This document shows positions 16,749-23,517 of a DNA stretch of 34,195 nucleotides, piece after piece. Numbering within the stretch: position 1 is the first letter of the stretch; each line of letters begins with the position of its first letter. The notes under the pieces were generated by a model that worked only from the letters and a program-made list of their open reading frames with translations, ran no database searches and had not been told where the DNA came from. Source of the DNA: Candidatus Colicola equi (GTDB lineage Bacteria > Bacteroidota > Bacteroidia > Bacteroidales > Paludibacteraceae). The stretch lies in NCBI GenBank assembly GCA_018066175.1, contig JAGHRV010000083.1:1-34195 (forward strand). Reading direction: 5' to 3'. The position numbers and the translations under genes were made by a program.

Positions 16749-17486
16749 TTAATGTATTAATGTTCCTTGTTCCTCAGGATGCAAGAAAGGCTTGACATAG
16801 AGAGGTATTTGTTTTTCCATCAGTGGTTGGAAGGTTTTTTTATGCACGATTTGTGCTCCCTTCTCCACCAAAGCTGCTGCCTCATTATAGGTCATTTCCC
16901 GAATCAATTCAGCATCCTTCACCTTACGCGGATCTGCGCTATACACACCTTTTACGTCTTTCCAGAGCGTAACCGAATCAGCATCTAACATATAGGCCAA
17001 TAGAGCAGCGGTATAGTCCGAGCCTTCCCGACCTAAAGTTGTACGATACCCATCTTGTGTACCCCCGATAAAGCCTTGGGTAACATAGATGTGAGCAGGA
17101 TGTTGGTTAAGGTAATTCTTGATTAGTTGCTGTGAAACAGCCTTGTCCACCTTAGCCTCACGGAACGTATCGTCCGTTCTAAGCAAGGCCGTTATATCCA
17201 CCCAATGGTTGGTTATCCCTGCATGATTGAGGTAAGCAGACACAATACGAGTGGATTGCAGTTCGCCAGTAGAGACCACTTGGTCATATAGACGGTTGTA
17301 ATCACGGTCTTCGTACGTAGCATCCGGATAGAGCATTTGTGTAAACTCCTCCAGTTGGTTGGTTGTCTTGCCCATTGCACTTACGACGATGATTAGATCA
17401 TCCTTTTCGCGGGCGATTATATCGGCCAAATGACGAATACGCTCGGCATTCTTGACGGAAGCGCCACCGAATTTATAGATTTTCAT
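16749..17486 (-). CDS. Aspartokinase-like kinase, catalytic domain only
   Basis: 245 residues. The amino-acid kinase fold is complete: KFGGASVKNAERIR (Lys5), VVSAMGKTTNQLEE, GFIGG, TLGREGSDYTAA, KDVKGVYSADPR and GAQIVHKKTFQPLMEK. Aspartokinases usually run to 400-470 residues because two ACT domains follow; here a stop ends the protein right after the kinase domain and the next gene starts 10 nt on. Without ACT domains, feedback control by lysine or threonine should be absent. The pattern is clean, not a frameshift remnant. Another amino-acid kinase role is possible. Confidence 0.8.
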   Translation of the reverse strand: MKIYKFGGASVKNAERIRHLADIIAREKDDLIIVVSAMGKTTNQLEEFTQMLYPDATYEDRDYNRLYDQVVSTGELQSTRIVSAYLNHAGITNHWVDITALLRTDDTFREAKVDKAVSQQLIKNYLNQHPAHIYVTQGFIGGTQDGYRTTLGREGSDYTAALLAYMLDADSVTLWKDVKGVYSADPRKVKDAELIREMTYNEAAALVEKGAQIVHKKTFQPLMEKQIPLYVKPFLHPEEQGTLIH

Positions 17487-17487
17487 A

Positions 17488-17988
17488 CTAACCTAAATTA
17501 GCCATTCTAATGGCTGTTACGGCACCTTCGATGCCTTTATTGCCTAATTTACCACCAGAGCGTTCCTTAGCTTGTTTCTCATTGAGCACAGTCAATACGG
17601 AGAAGATAACCGGAGTTACTCCCTTCGTATTTAACATGGCCACACCGTTCGTAACAGACTGACAAACATAGTCAAAATGCGGCGTCTCGCCCTTAATGAC
17701 GCAACCGATTACAATGATAGCATCAAAGCGGGAATGACGGTTGTTGATATTAGGCTGAGGAATCAGACGTCCTGCAGCATAAGTCAATTCCACTGTGCCG
17801 GGAACATGTTGCACCAAGATATTCTCCTCGGGCACTCCTTGCTCCAACAATGTTTGTTTAGCACCATCAGCCATTGGGGCCGTATATTCCTTATTCCAAT
17901 CTGCAACTATAATAGCATAGCGCTGACGTTGAAGGGCGTCAGCGCTAGGCAGTACAGACGAGTCGTATTTACTTAAATCTGTAGTCAT
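17488..17988 (-). CDS. ribH: 6,7-dimethyl-8-ribityllumazine synthase
   Basis: 166 residues, normal for RibH. Motifs: VADWNKEYTAPM near the N-terminus, VPGTVELTYAAGRL, the GCVIKGETPHFDYVCQSV segment with the catalytic His, and GNKGIEGAV. It condenses a ribitylamino-uracil with dihydroxybutanone phosphate, the penultimate riboflavin step. The upstream TPR gene is 6 nt away and the aspartokinase-like gene 1 nt away. ribF, a later step, is in the same window at 33150. Confidence 0.95.
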   Translation of the reverse strand: MTTDLSKYDSSVLPSADALQRQRYAIIVADWNKEYTAPMADGAKQTLLEQGVPEENILVQHVPGTVELTYAAGRLIPQPNINNRHSRFDAIIVIGCVIKGETPHFDYVCQSVTNGVAMLNTKGVTPVIFSVLTVLNEKQAKERSGGKLGNKGIEGAVTAIRMANLG

Positions 17989-17994
17989 AATGTA

Positions 17995-18672
17995 TTATTG
18001 AGCTAAAGCAATAAACTTCTCAATATCTTGAGCCTCTTGCGACAGAGGATAGTTATCGCGAATCTGCACAAAGCATTTATGAGCAGCCTGCTTGTTGTCT
18101 AATTCCAAATAAACCAGACCGGCTTTCTTCAGGCTCATCGGAGCGATCAATTCGTTACCGGACTTAGCAGCAGCATCAAAAGCCTTGACAGCTTTCTCCA
18201 GTTCGTCCAACTGAACATATGCGTCACCTAACAACTGATTAGCAGCAGGATTAACCATAACATCATCAGCCGAGAACTTACGCAGATTAGCAGCAGCCTC
18301 ATCGTATTGACCTAATTGGTAGTAGCAGATGCCGGCGTATAAGTGAGCCAATTCACCTTGTTGGTACGAACCATAAGATTGGGCAATTTCCTCAAAACCA
18401 ATGCACTCAGCATCGTCGCCATTCAGGGCTTTCTCCCAATCGCCTTGCATGAAATAAGTTTCTGCTTTAGCCAGTTCATTTCCAGCTTCTAACGCTTTGG
18501 GCTTCAGCACATAGTTATTCAGAGCGATAAAACCAAAAATAACAACTGCGATAGCAGCAACGATACCCAAAAGCAAGTTTTGGTGATCCTCAATCCATTG
18601 ACCGGTAGTACTCAGAGCCTCGCCTACATTCTCGAGTTGCTCATCCTCTTTTTTGAAATTTTGTTTTGCCAT
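17995..18672 (-). CDS. TPR membrane protein, YfgM-like
   Basis: 225 residues. A short cytoplasmic N-terminus is followed by one membrane helix (NLLLGIVAAIAVVIFGFIAL, about 33-52) and then tetratricopeptide-type repeats across 75-215 (LYAGICYYQLGQYDEAAANL, QLLGDAYVQLDELEKAV, KAGLVYLELDNKQAAHKC). The layout resembles YfgM/TPR_21 proteins that accompany the Sec translocon. It is the first gene of the seven-gene operon. The promoter at 18711-18742 gives a leader of about 30 nt. Confidence 0.8.
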   Translation of the reverse strand: MAKQNFKKEDEQLENVGEALSTTGQWIEDHQNLLLGIVAAIAVVIFGFIALNNYVLKPKALEAGNELAKAETYFMQGDWEKALNGDDAECIGFEEIAQSYGSYQQGELAHLYAGICYYQLGQYDEAAANLRKFSADDVMVNPAANQLLGDAYVQLDELEKAVKAFDAAAKSGNELIAPMSLKKAGLVYLELDNKQAAHKCFVQIRDNYPLSQEAQDIEKFIALAQ

Positions 18673-18710
18673 AATAGTATTTAATTTTATTTATTTCATA
18701 AATAGTGCTG

Positions 18711-18742
18711 CAAAGGTACAAAATATTTTTGATATAGCCAAA
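18711..18742 (-). promoter_or_regulatory. Promoter of the TPR-ribH-manA operon
   Basis: On the minus strand TTTG (18739-18742), a 20-bp spacer and TACCTTTG (18711-18718). It begins 9 bp after the U-tract of the candidate RNA at 18752-18956. Confidence 0.78.
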
Positions 18743-18751
18743 TTTTTTTAC

Positions 18752-18956
18752 AAAAAAAAGACGTTACATTGCTTTTTACTCGAGAAAACTCCTAAAAATA
18801 GGATTTAGGACCTTACCCAGTCTTTGTAATCCGGCCACCTTCTCGCTACCATCTAATGATGGGTCACGGCAAGAAGTACCGGCACGCCATTGAAAAGGCA
18901 GACTTCCCGTTGATAATAATCTGTTGAGTTTTCCGGTCTCTATGCAATGCAACGTC
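18752..18956 (-). ncRNA. Candidate structured noncoding RNA downstream of trpS
   Basis: The 302-bp gap between trpS and the TPR gene holds a GC-richer segment with nested pairings. A 13-bp closing helix joins 18944-18956 (GACGUUGCAUUGC) to 18760-18772 (GCAAUGUAACGUC), with one G-U pair. It is followed at once by eight U (18759 to 18752). Inside it GAAAACUC (18926-18933) pairs with GAGUUUUC (18784-18791). Local hairpins are CCAUC-AUUA-GAUGG (18849-18862) and CCUAAA/UUUAGG. A closing stem plus U-tract is typical of stable RNAs. No SRP, tmRNA or 6S signature is recognised. A 58-codon open frame without ATG (18776-18952) overlaps it and looks incidental. A weak TAATGTTG, one mismatch from consensus, lies at the trpS stop. 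Confidence 0.5.
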
Positions 18957-18967
18957 TAAGCCGTTGC
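18949..18967 (-). promoter_or_regulatory. Hairpin after trpS that competes with the RNA closing stem
   Basis: On the minus strand GCAACG (18962-18967), a 7-nt loop and CGTTGC (18949-18954) form a perfect 6-bp hairpin 7 nt after the trpS stop. Its right arm is also the 5' arm of the 13-bp closing helix of the candidate RNA, so only one of the two can form. No T-run follows, so it is not an obvious terminator. It may separate read-through trpS mRNA from the RNA. Confidence 0.4.
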
Positions 18968-18974
18968 AGCAACA

Positions 18975-19964
18975 TTAATTTGCTCTAAATCCGATAATAT
19001 CTCGAACATCTTTGATAGTTTGTGCGGCACGCTCGCGAGCGCGTTCAGCGCCTTGATTGGCGATACGTTGCAGCAAAGCATCATCGTTCTTATACATCTC
19101 AATCTTCTCGCGGATAGGAGCCACTGTAGCGCAGATATCTGCAGCCAGTTGTTTCTTCATATCACCGTAGCGGATCTCGCAGGTATTCCATTTATCGTTG
19201 AAATATGCCACTGTATCCGGTGTTGAAACGGCTTCCATTAGGGTAAAGAGGTTTTGAATGACTTCGGTTTTTTCGGAGTTCATCGCTTGTGGTCCGGCAT
19301 CCGTCACAGCTCGCATTACCTTCTTGGTGATGGTCTTGTCGTCCTCGAACAGATAGATGCAGTTGCCATTACTCTTACCCATCTTACCACTACCATCCAA
19401 CCCGGGGATTTTAACGGCCTGTTTGGTATAGTAGAAGTTCTGAGGTTCTTTGAAGTACTCTATATTATAGATGCGATTGAAACGGCGTGCGAACAAGCGT
19501 GCCATTTCCATATTTTGCTCTTGGTCCTTACCTACCGGCACTTTATCGGCCTTGTGCATCAATATATCTGCAGCCATCAAGGTAGGGTAAGTCAATAAAC
19601 CGGCATTCACGTTATCTGGTTGCTGACGCACTTTTTCCTTGAAACTCGTCACACGTTCCAACTCGCCTAAGTAAGCGTTCATATTGAGGTAGAGATAGAG
19701 CTCAAGCACTTCTTTTACATCACTTTGAATATAAATAGGAGCCTTTTCTGGATCTATACCACATGCTAAATACTCGGCTAAGATAGTGCGTGCCGATTGA
19801 CGGATATTCTCCGGCGTGGGGTGCGTAGTTAAACTATGCCAGTCGGCGATAAAGAACATGCAATCGTATTCGTCTTGCATTCGTACGAAATTCTTTACTG
19901 CCCCGAAATAGTTACCTAAATGCAAATTACCGGTCGGGCGTATTCCACTAATTACTCGTTCCAT
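18975..19964 (-). CDS. trpS: Tryptophanyl-tRNA synthetase
   Basis: 329 residues, full-length class I synthetase. The HIGH-type motif is GNLHLGNYFG (12-21) and the KMSKS-type motif is GKMGKSNGN (KMGKS 194-198). Trp-pocket sequences include MFFIADWHSLTTH and VPVGKDQEQNMEMARLF. It charges tRNA-Trp in the cytoplasm. It follows the Lrp-type regulator by 9 nt and is probably cotranscribed with it. Confidence 0.95.
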   Translation of the reverse strand: MERVISGIRPTGNLHLGNYFGAVKNFVRMQDEYDCMFFIADWHSLTTHPTPENIRQSARTILAEYLACGIDPEKAPIYIQSDVKEVLELYLYLNMNAYLGELERVTSFKEKVRQQPDNVNAGLLTYPTLMAADILMHKADKVPVGKDQEQNMEMARLFARRFNRIYNIEYFKEPQNFYYTKQAVKIPGLDGSGKMGKSNGNCIYLFEDDKTITKKVMRAVTDAGPQAMNSEKTEVIQNLFTLMEAVSTPDTVAYFNDKWNTCEIRYGDMKKQLAADICATVAPIREKIEMYKNDDALLQRIANQGAERARERAAQTIKDVRDIIGFRAN

Positions 19965-19973
19965 AAAAGAATC

Positions 19974-20426
19974 TTATTCAATCGGGAGCGTTCTTCCGAT
20001 ACCTTGCTCAAGGCAAGTTAATGTTTCGGTTTTTGCAATACCCTCAATACATTGTAATTGAGTAAGAAGGCGCAATAAGTCCTTGTCATTCTTAGCAAAC
20101 ATCCTAATCATCATCGAGTATGCGCCTAAGGTATAGTACTCCTCTATGACCTCTGGAATTTTGTCCAATTCGGTCACTACTTCGGCGTATTTTCTACCAT
20201 TTGTCAAAGCTATACCTACTAAAACACACAAATCATAGCCCAACATCTTAGGGTTAACCTGATATCCGGAACCTACAATGGCACCGTTATCAAACATTTT
20301 TTGTACTCTTTGGTGAACGGCAGCGCGGCTAACACCACATTTCTCCGCAACATCACGAAATGGCAATCGTGCATTGCGGGTAATTAAGTTCAAAATCTTA
20401 CGATCTAATTCGTCAATTTTATCCAT
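19974..20426 (-). CDS. Lrp/AsnC-family transcriptional regulator
   Basis: 150 residues. The N-terminal HTH (LDRKILNLITRNARLPFRD, then RAAVHQRVQKMFDNGAI) is followed by an AsnC ligand-binding ACT-like domain (VLVGIALTNGRKYAEVV, then GAYSMMIRMFAKNDKDL). The family controls amino-acid metabolism and usually represses itself. Its promoter interlocks with that of the divergent methyltransferase gene, so autoregulation would affect both. trpS follows 9 nt downstream. The effector is unknown. Confidence 0.85.
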   Translation of the reverse strand: MDKIDELDRKILNLITRNARLPFRDVAEKCGVSRAAVHQRVQKMFDNGAIVGSGYQVNPKMLGYDLCVLVGIALTNGRKYAEVVTELDKIPEVIEEYYTLGAYSMMIRMFAKNDKDLLRLLTQLQCIEGIAKTETLTCLEQGIGRTLPIE

Positions 20427-20465
20427 ATATATGTTAATTTGTTAGTAATTTTCTGAATTGGACTG

Positions 20466-20497
20466 CAAAATTACCATTTTTTTTTGATATATACAAA
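20466..20497 (-). promoter_or_regulatory. Promoter of the Lrp-type gene and trpS
   Basis: On the minus strand TTTG (20494-20497), a 20-bp spacer and TAATTTTG (20466-20473). It overlaps the opposite promoter at 20483-20513 by 15 bp. Confidence 0.75.
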
Positions 20498-20513
20498 TTT
20501 TTTTGTACTTTTG
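20483..20513 (+). promoter_or_regulatory. Promoter of the O-methyltransferase gene
   Basis: TTTG (20483-20486), a 19-bp spacer and TACTTTTG (20506-20513), followed by an 18-nt gap to the ATG at 20532. The -33 element lies within the spacer of the divergent promoter. Confidence 0.78.
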
Positions 20514-20531
20514 CAAGCAAATTGATAAATT

Positions 20532-21173
20532 ATGACGATAGAAGACTATATTGAGCAACATTCTTCACAGGAATCTGCCCTTTTACATGCGATTAATCGT
20601 GACACCAATCAGCACATCTTAAACGCACACATGCTGTCCGGTCAAGTTCAAGGGCGAGTTTTATCTATGCTTAGTAAAATGATCCGTCCCAAACGCATCT
20701 TAGAGTTAGGTACTTTCACCGGTTATTCGGCACTTTGCTTAGCAGAGGGCCTGGCGGAAGATGGTGAGCTGATTACGATAGAGCACAATGATGAACTGCA
20801 AGAAACCATTGTCAAAAACCTAACATTATCGAAACATTATCGAAACATTATCCTAAGATTAGGTGACTGTAAAGAGATTATCCCTACTCTGCCGAACGAT
20901 TTTGATTTGGTTTTTATAGATGCCGATAAACGGGAGTATCCAATCTATTTAGACCTTATATATTCTCACGTACGCGAGGGAGGTTGGATATTGGCAGATA
21001 ATACGCTATGGGATGGTCATATTATTGACCCATCTTATGACAAAGACGCCCAAACACAAGGCTTGCGCGTCTTTAATGATGCCGTCATGGCGAATAATAA
21101 CTTGGAAAAGGTTATTTTGCCACTTCGCGACGGACTAACCATCATTCATAAAAAAGATACAGCAGATCTATAA
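20532..21173 (+). CDS. SAM-dependent O-methyltransferase (caffeoyl-CoA/catechol type)
   Basis: 213 residues. SAM motif I is LELGTFTGYSALCLAEGL and the acidic motif II is ITIEHNDE. The metal-binding sequences are DLVFIDADKREYP and ADNTLWDGHI. These fit methyltransferase family 3, which methylates catechol-like hydroxyls with a divalent metal; the natural substrate in this bacterium is unknown. An 11-bp tandem repeat lies inside (20823-20852). The last codons overlap the 3' end of rnpB on the other strand, and the stop TAA (21171-21173) is part of the conserved rnpB 3' region. Confidence 0.85.
   Translation: MTIEDYIEQHSSQESALLHAINRDTNQHILNAHMLSGQVQGRVLSMLSKMIRPKRILELGTFTGYSALCLAEGLAEDGELITIEHNDELQETIVKNLTLSKHYRNIILRLGDCKEIIPTLPNDFDLVFIDADKREYPIYLDLIYSHVREGGWILADNTLWDGHIIDPSYDKDAQTQGLRVFNDAVMANNNLEKVILPLRDGLTIIHKKDTADL
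21150..21167 (-). terminator. rnpB 3' end: P1 3' strand plus U6
   Basis: The 3' strand of P1 (21167-21156) is followed directly by six U. Pairing with the distant 5' strand makes this more an RNA end than a compact terminator hairpin. It lies wholly within the convergent methyltransferase gene. Confidence 0.55.
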
Positions 21174-21495
21174 GCCGGGTTCTGTACACCTTTCGGTGCG
21201 TTTGTCATTAATCTTGATGAACGCATTACTGCGTCATTCTATCGCTTCCTACCCTCCCGCTCGGCCGAGCAAGCCTCAATCGCAGGTTTACATGGAATTG
21301 CACTACATAGTATGCTCGTTTCACCCCGTGTTATTGCTAACAACGGACTCGTCTCTGTAGCAGGGACCAAACATTACTGCCTGACGGCCATTAACCGCTA
21401 TGCTGCTCTATAGTGCCCAGACTTTCCTCTTCTTAGGGGATTAAACAATAAATTGCTTTCTTCCCATAACAAGCGACAAACCAATCTACTGTATC
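21150..21495 (-). ncRNA. rnpB: RNase P RNA (rnpB)
   Basis: On the minus strand, the conserved CRI-region sequence GAGGAAAGTCTGGGCA (21429-21414) and the 3' signature ACAGAACCCGGCTTAT (21185-21170) are both present. The P1 helix is visible: 5' GATACAGTAGAT (21495-21484) pairs with 3' ATCTGCTGTATC (21167-21156), one pair being G-U. About 340 nt lie between, normal for a type A RNA. Six U follow P1 (21155-21150) and end transcription. It cleaves the 5' leader of precursor tRNAs as ribozyme with RnpA. The 3' end overlaps the methyltransferase gene by 24 bp. Confidence 0.93.
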
Positions 21496-21501
21496 GGACT
21501 G

Positions 21502-21533
21502 CAAAAGTACTGCTTTTTTTTGACTTGTGCAAA
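21502..21533 (-). promoter_or_regulatory. Promoter of rnpB
   Basis: On the minus strand TTTG (21530-21533), a 20-bp spacer and TACTTTTG (21502-21509). The P1 5' strand begins 7 nt downstream, so the RNA starts at or very near P1. The -33 element sits at most 8 bp from the stop codon of the histidine-phosphatase gene. Confidence 0.8.
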
Positions 21534-21540
21534 TTTTTTA

Positions 21541-22860
21541 TCAATTATTGCACCACTTCTTCCGGACATCCGTCCAGCGATAATAAGGACCGCTAACCGG
21601 TTCAAGCCCTATTATGCGGCGCTCAACTTCGTTGTATAGTACTTTTACAAGGATTTCATCATTCTTATCAGACCGATAGAAAACAACCTGGAGGTTAGAT
21701 GCCATCGTAATGTTTCTATGTGCCCACCAACGCTGTTCAATCTCACCTGGCAGCAGTTGTTCTCCTACTCCGCTAATGCCTAAGCGATTCACAAAATAAA
21801 CTAACGGATAGTCGTGGCCGAAACGCAAATCGGCAACATATATGCCTTCTGCAATAGCAGCATCGGCTTTTTCCACCAGTTCATTCACGGCTATTTGAGC
21901 ATTAGGAATCCTTTCATCACTGATACCTACGATATTGCAAGTACGCAGCGCAATCGTATAAGTGGCGTCCATTTGCCAATAATAAGCCGTTTCAAAAGCC
22001 ATATAATCCAATACATTAAGTGCGATATCGTAATCTTGGGCAACTGCACAAGTATTAAAGATATCCCTTTGAAAATCCTTTAGATTAGGCAGTTGTAGGT
22101 CCTTGGTGTCCGAAAACAAGGCCTCTAATACAAAAGTTGAGTCAAGGGGCAATTGTACCATCAAGGAATCTTGTATTCGCCTGATATTATCCTTCATCCG
22201 ATCCGATTCGCGTTTGCAGCAATCAATATATTCCTGCATTCTATCTCCTGTATCAAAATTATAGCCGATATGCTGATTGAGAGAAGTCAGGCTATTGGTA
22301 AAGGCCGCCATAGATACAATGCATCGCGGCGATTTACTGGCGATAGATTGGATAAGTATAGGCCGACCATTATTGCTAGAAAAGACCGGACGAAAACGGT
22401 AGTACATACGTTCTGCCAAGCGAGCGTGCTCTCTCTCTCCTCGATCCGTTAATCGACCATCCATACCATCGTATAACAAAAGGATAGAGTCCGTTTTAAC
22501 GAGTAGTGTCTCACCCTTATCGGTTAGCACACCCTTCTGTTTAGCCTCTTCCAGCATGTTTTTTACGTTTATGTATGGCTCATTACCCCAATTAGAGCGA
22601 GAACCATGACGGCCATAATGACTGATATAAAACGGTTGATAGCCTTTGGGGGCAGATGTATCAACGATGCGATGGAACTCGTAAGAGTGTAATGTTACGC
22701 CAAAGCGAGTATAGTCGGCTTTTAAGGCAGCTTTTAGGGCTGAAATATCTCCGACAATCGTATCAGCCGTTAATACACAATTGAATGTTTCCCCTGTGTA
22801 ATTACAGCAAGCGGTCATACAAACGATGACCGCCAGCATGATATAGGATGTATATTTCAT
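21541..22860 (-). CDS. Histidine-type phosphatase lipoprotein (MINPP/acid-phosphatase-like)
   Basis: 439 residues from ATG 22860; a longer frame to 22932 overlaps the upstream gene and lacks a signal. The N-terminus MKYTSYIMLAVIVCMTAC looks like a lipoprotein signal with Cys18. The catalytic motif is ISHYGRHGSRSNWG (RHGxR). The proton-donor region is probably LRFGHDYPLVYFVNRLGI, like the HD motif of multiple inositol-polyphosphate phosphatases and acid phosphatases. It probably removes phosphate from inositol phosphates or similar at the cell surface or periplasm. It follows the 161-residue gene by 1 nt and is likely coexpressed. Confidence 0.8.
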   Translation of the reverse strand: MKYTSYIMLAVIVCMTACCNYTGETFNCVLTADTIVGDISALKAALKADYTRFGVTLHSYEFHRIVDTSAPKGYQPFYISHYGRHGSRSNWGNEPYINVKNMLEEAKQKGVLTDKGETLLVKTDSILLLYDGMDGRLTDRGEREHARLAERMYYRFRPVFSSNNGRPILIQSIASKSPRCIVSMAAFTNSLTSLNQHIGYNFDTGDRMQEYIDCCKRESDRMKDNIRRIQDSLMVQLPLDSTFVLEALFSDTKDLQLPNLKDFQRDIFNTCAVAQDYDIALNVLDYMAFETAYYWQMDATYTIALRTCNIVGISDERIPNAQIAVNELVEKADAAIAEGIYVADLRFGHDYPLVYFVNRLGISGVGEQLLPGEIEQRWWAHRNITMASNLQVVFYRSDKNDEILVKVLYNEVERRIIGLEPVSGPYYRWTDVRKKWCNN

Positions 22861-22861
22861 C

Positions 22862-23347
22862 TTATTTGAATAAAGCAAAGATATCTTGCAATTCTGTAGC
22901 GGCTGTTTTAACGGTAGCAGCTTTATCTGCAACTGTTTCTAATTTAGATGTATCTACATTAGATACCAAGGTATTCAGTCCTTCGGTAACCTGATCCGAG
23001 ATTTCTTCTGTCACCAATTGCTCCGAACCTGCTACCAAACCGGAAGCAAAACTAGTCCAATAGGCCTTATCGGATGCTTTCTCCTTGAGATTTTTGCAAT
23101 TAGTAATCAAACTAATGGTGTTTAAGATATTGCTGGGATCTTTAACATCAAACTTACCTGCTGCTTTGTAGTTCGTGTATAAAGCACGTAACGCAGCACC
23201 AGCAGCCTTACCGTCAGGATTAACGGTAGTTGTAGTTTCTGTAGTAGTGGTAGTTGTTTCTGTGGATTTAGAACCAAAGAGGTTCTTTAAACTAAACGAG
23301 CAAAGCAGCATAACACCTGCTAAGCCAAATAAAAGTGCTTTTTTCAT
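22862..23347 (-). CDS. Exported small protein of unknown function, 161 aa
   Basis: Starts at ATG 23347. A longer frame to 23383 would begin inside the -7 element (23381-23388), so the shorter start is preferred. A signal-like segment (ALLFGLAGVMLLCSFS) is followed by a Thr-rich linker (STETTTTTTETTTT) and a helical, Ala/Lys-rich domain. One Cys lies in the signal region and one in LITNCKNLKEKA. No family is recognised. It is the first gene of a two-gene unit with the phosphatase lipoprotein. Confidence 0.65.
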   Translation of the reverse strand: MKKALLFGLAGVMLLCSFSLKNLFGSKSTETTTTTTETTTTVNPDGKAAGAALRALYTNYKAAGKFDVKDPSNILNTISLITNCKNLKEKASDKAYWTSFASGLVAGSEQLVTEEISDQVTEGLNTLVSNVDTSKLETVADKAATVKTAATELQDIFALFK

Positions 23348-23380
23348 ATAAAAATATTTGATTAGATTGGAATTTGTGTG

Positions 23381-23412
23381 CAAAATTATACTTTTTTTTT
23401 GAAATATACAAG
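23381..23412 (-). promoter_or_regulatory. Promoter of the 161-aa gene and phosphatase gene
   Basis: On the minus strand CTTG (23409-23412, one mismatch), a 20-bp spacer and TAATTTTG (23381-23388). The ATG at 23347 is 33 nt downstream. It is separated by 15 bp from the rho promoter, back to back. Confidence 0.6.
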
Positions 23413-23427
23413 ATTTTTATAAAAAAA

Positions 23428-23459
23428 TTTGTGTAATTGAGAAAAAAGTCGTATCTTTG
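23428..23459 (+). promoter_or_regulatory. Promoter of rho and the downstream array
   Basis: TTTG (23428-23431), a 20-bp spacer and TATCTTTG (23452-23459). It lies after the ATG at 23437 of the longest rho frame, so that start cannot be used. The leader to ATG 23518 is about 50 nt. Confidence 0.78.
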
Positions 23460-23517
23460 CACCCGATTTAAGGAGATTATCTCTCCGTTTTCCCCAAAAG
23501 ACATATTATATTACACT

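Noticed and set aside
18776..18952. 58-codon open frame overlapping the candidate RNA
   Set aside because: It has no ATG or GTG near its 5' end, and nested helices explain the segment better. I cannot fully exclude a TTG start or a gene remnant.
23437..23517. Upstream extension of rho
   Set aside because: It begins before the -7 element, so the transcript would not contain it.
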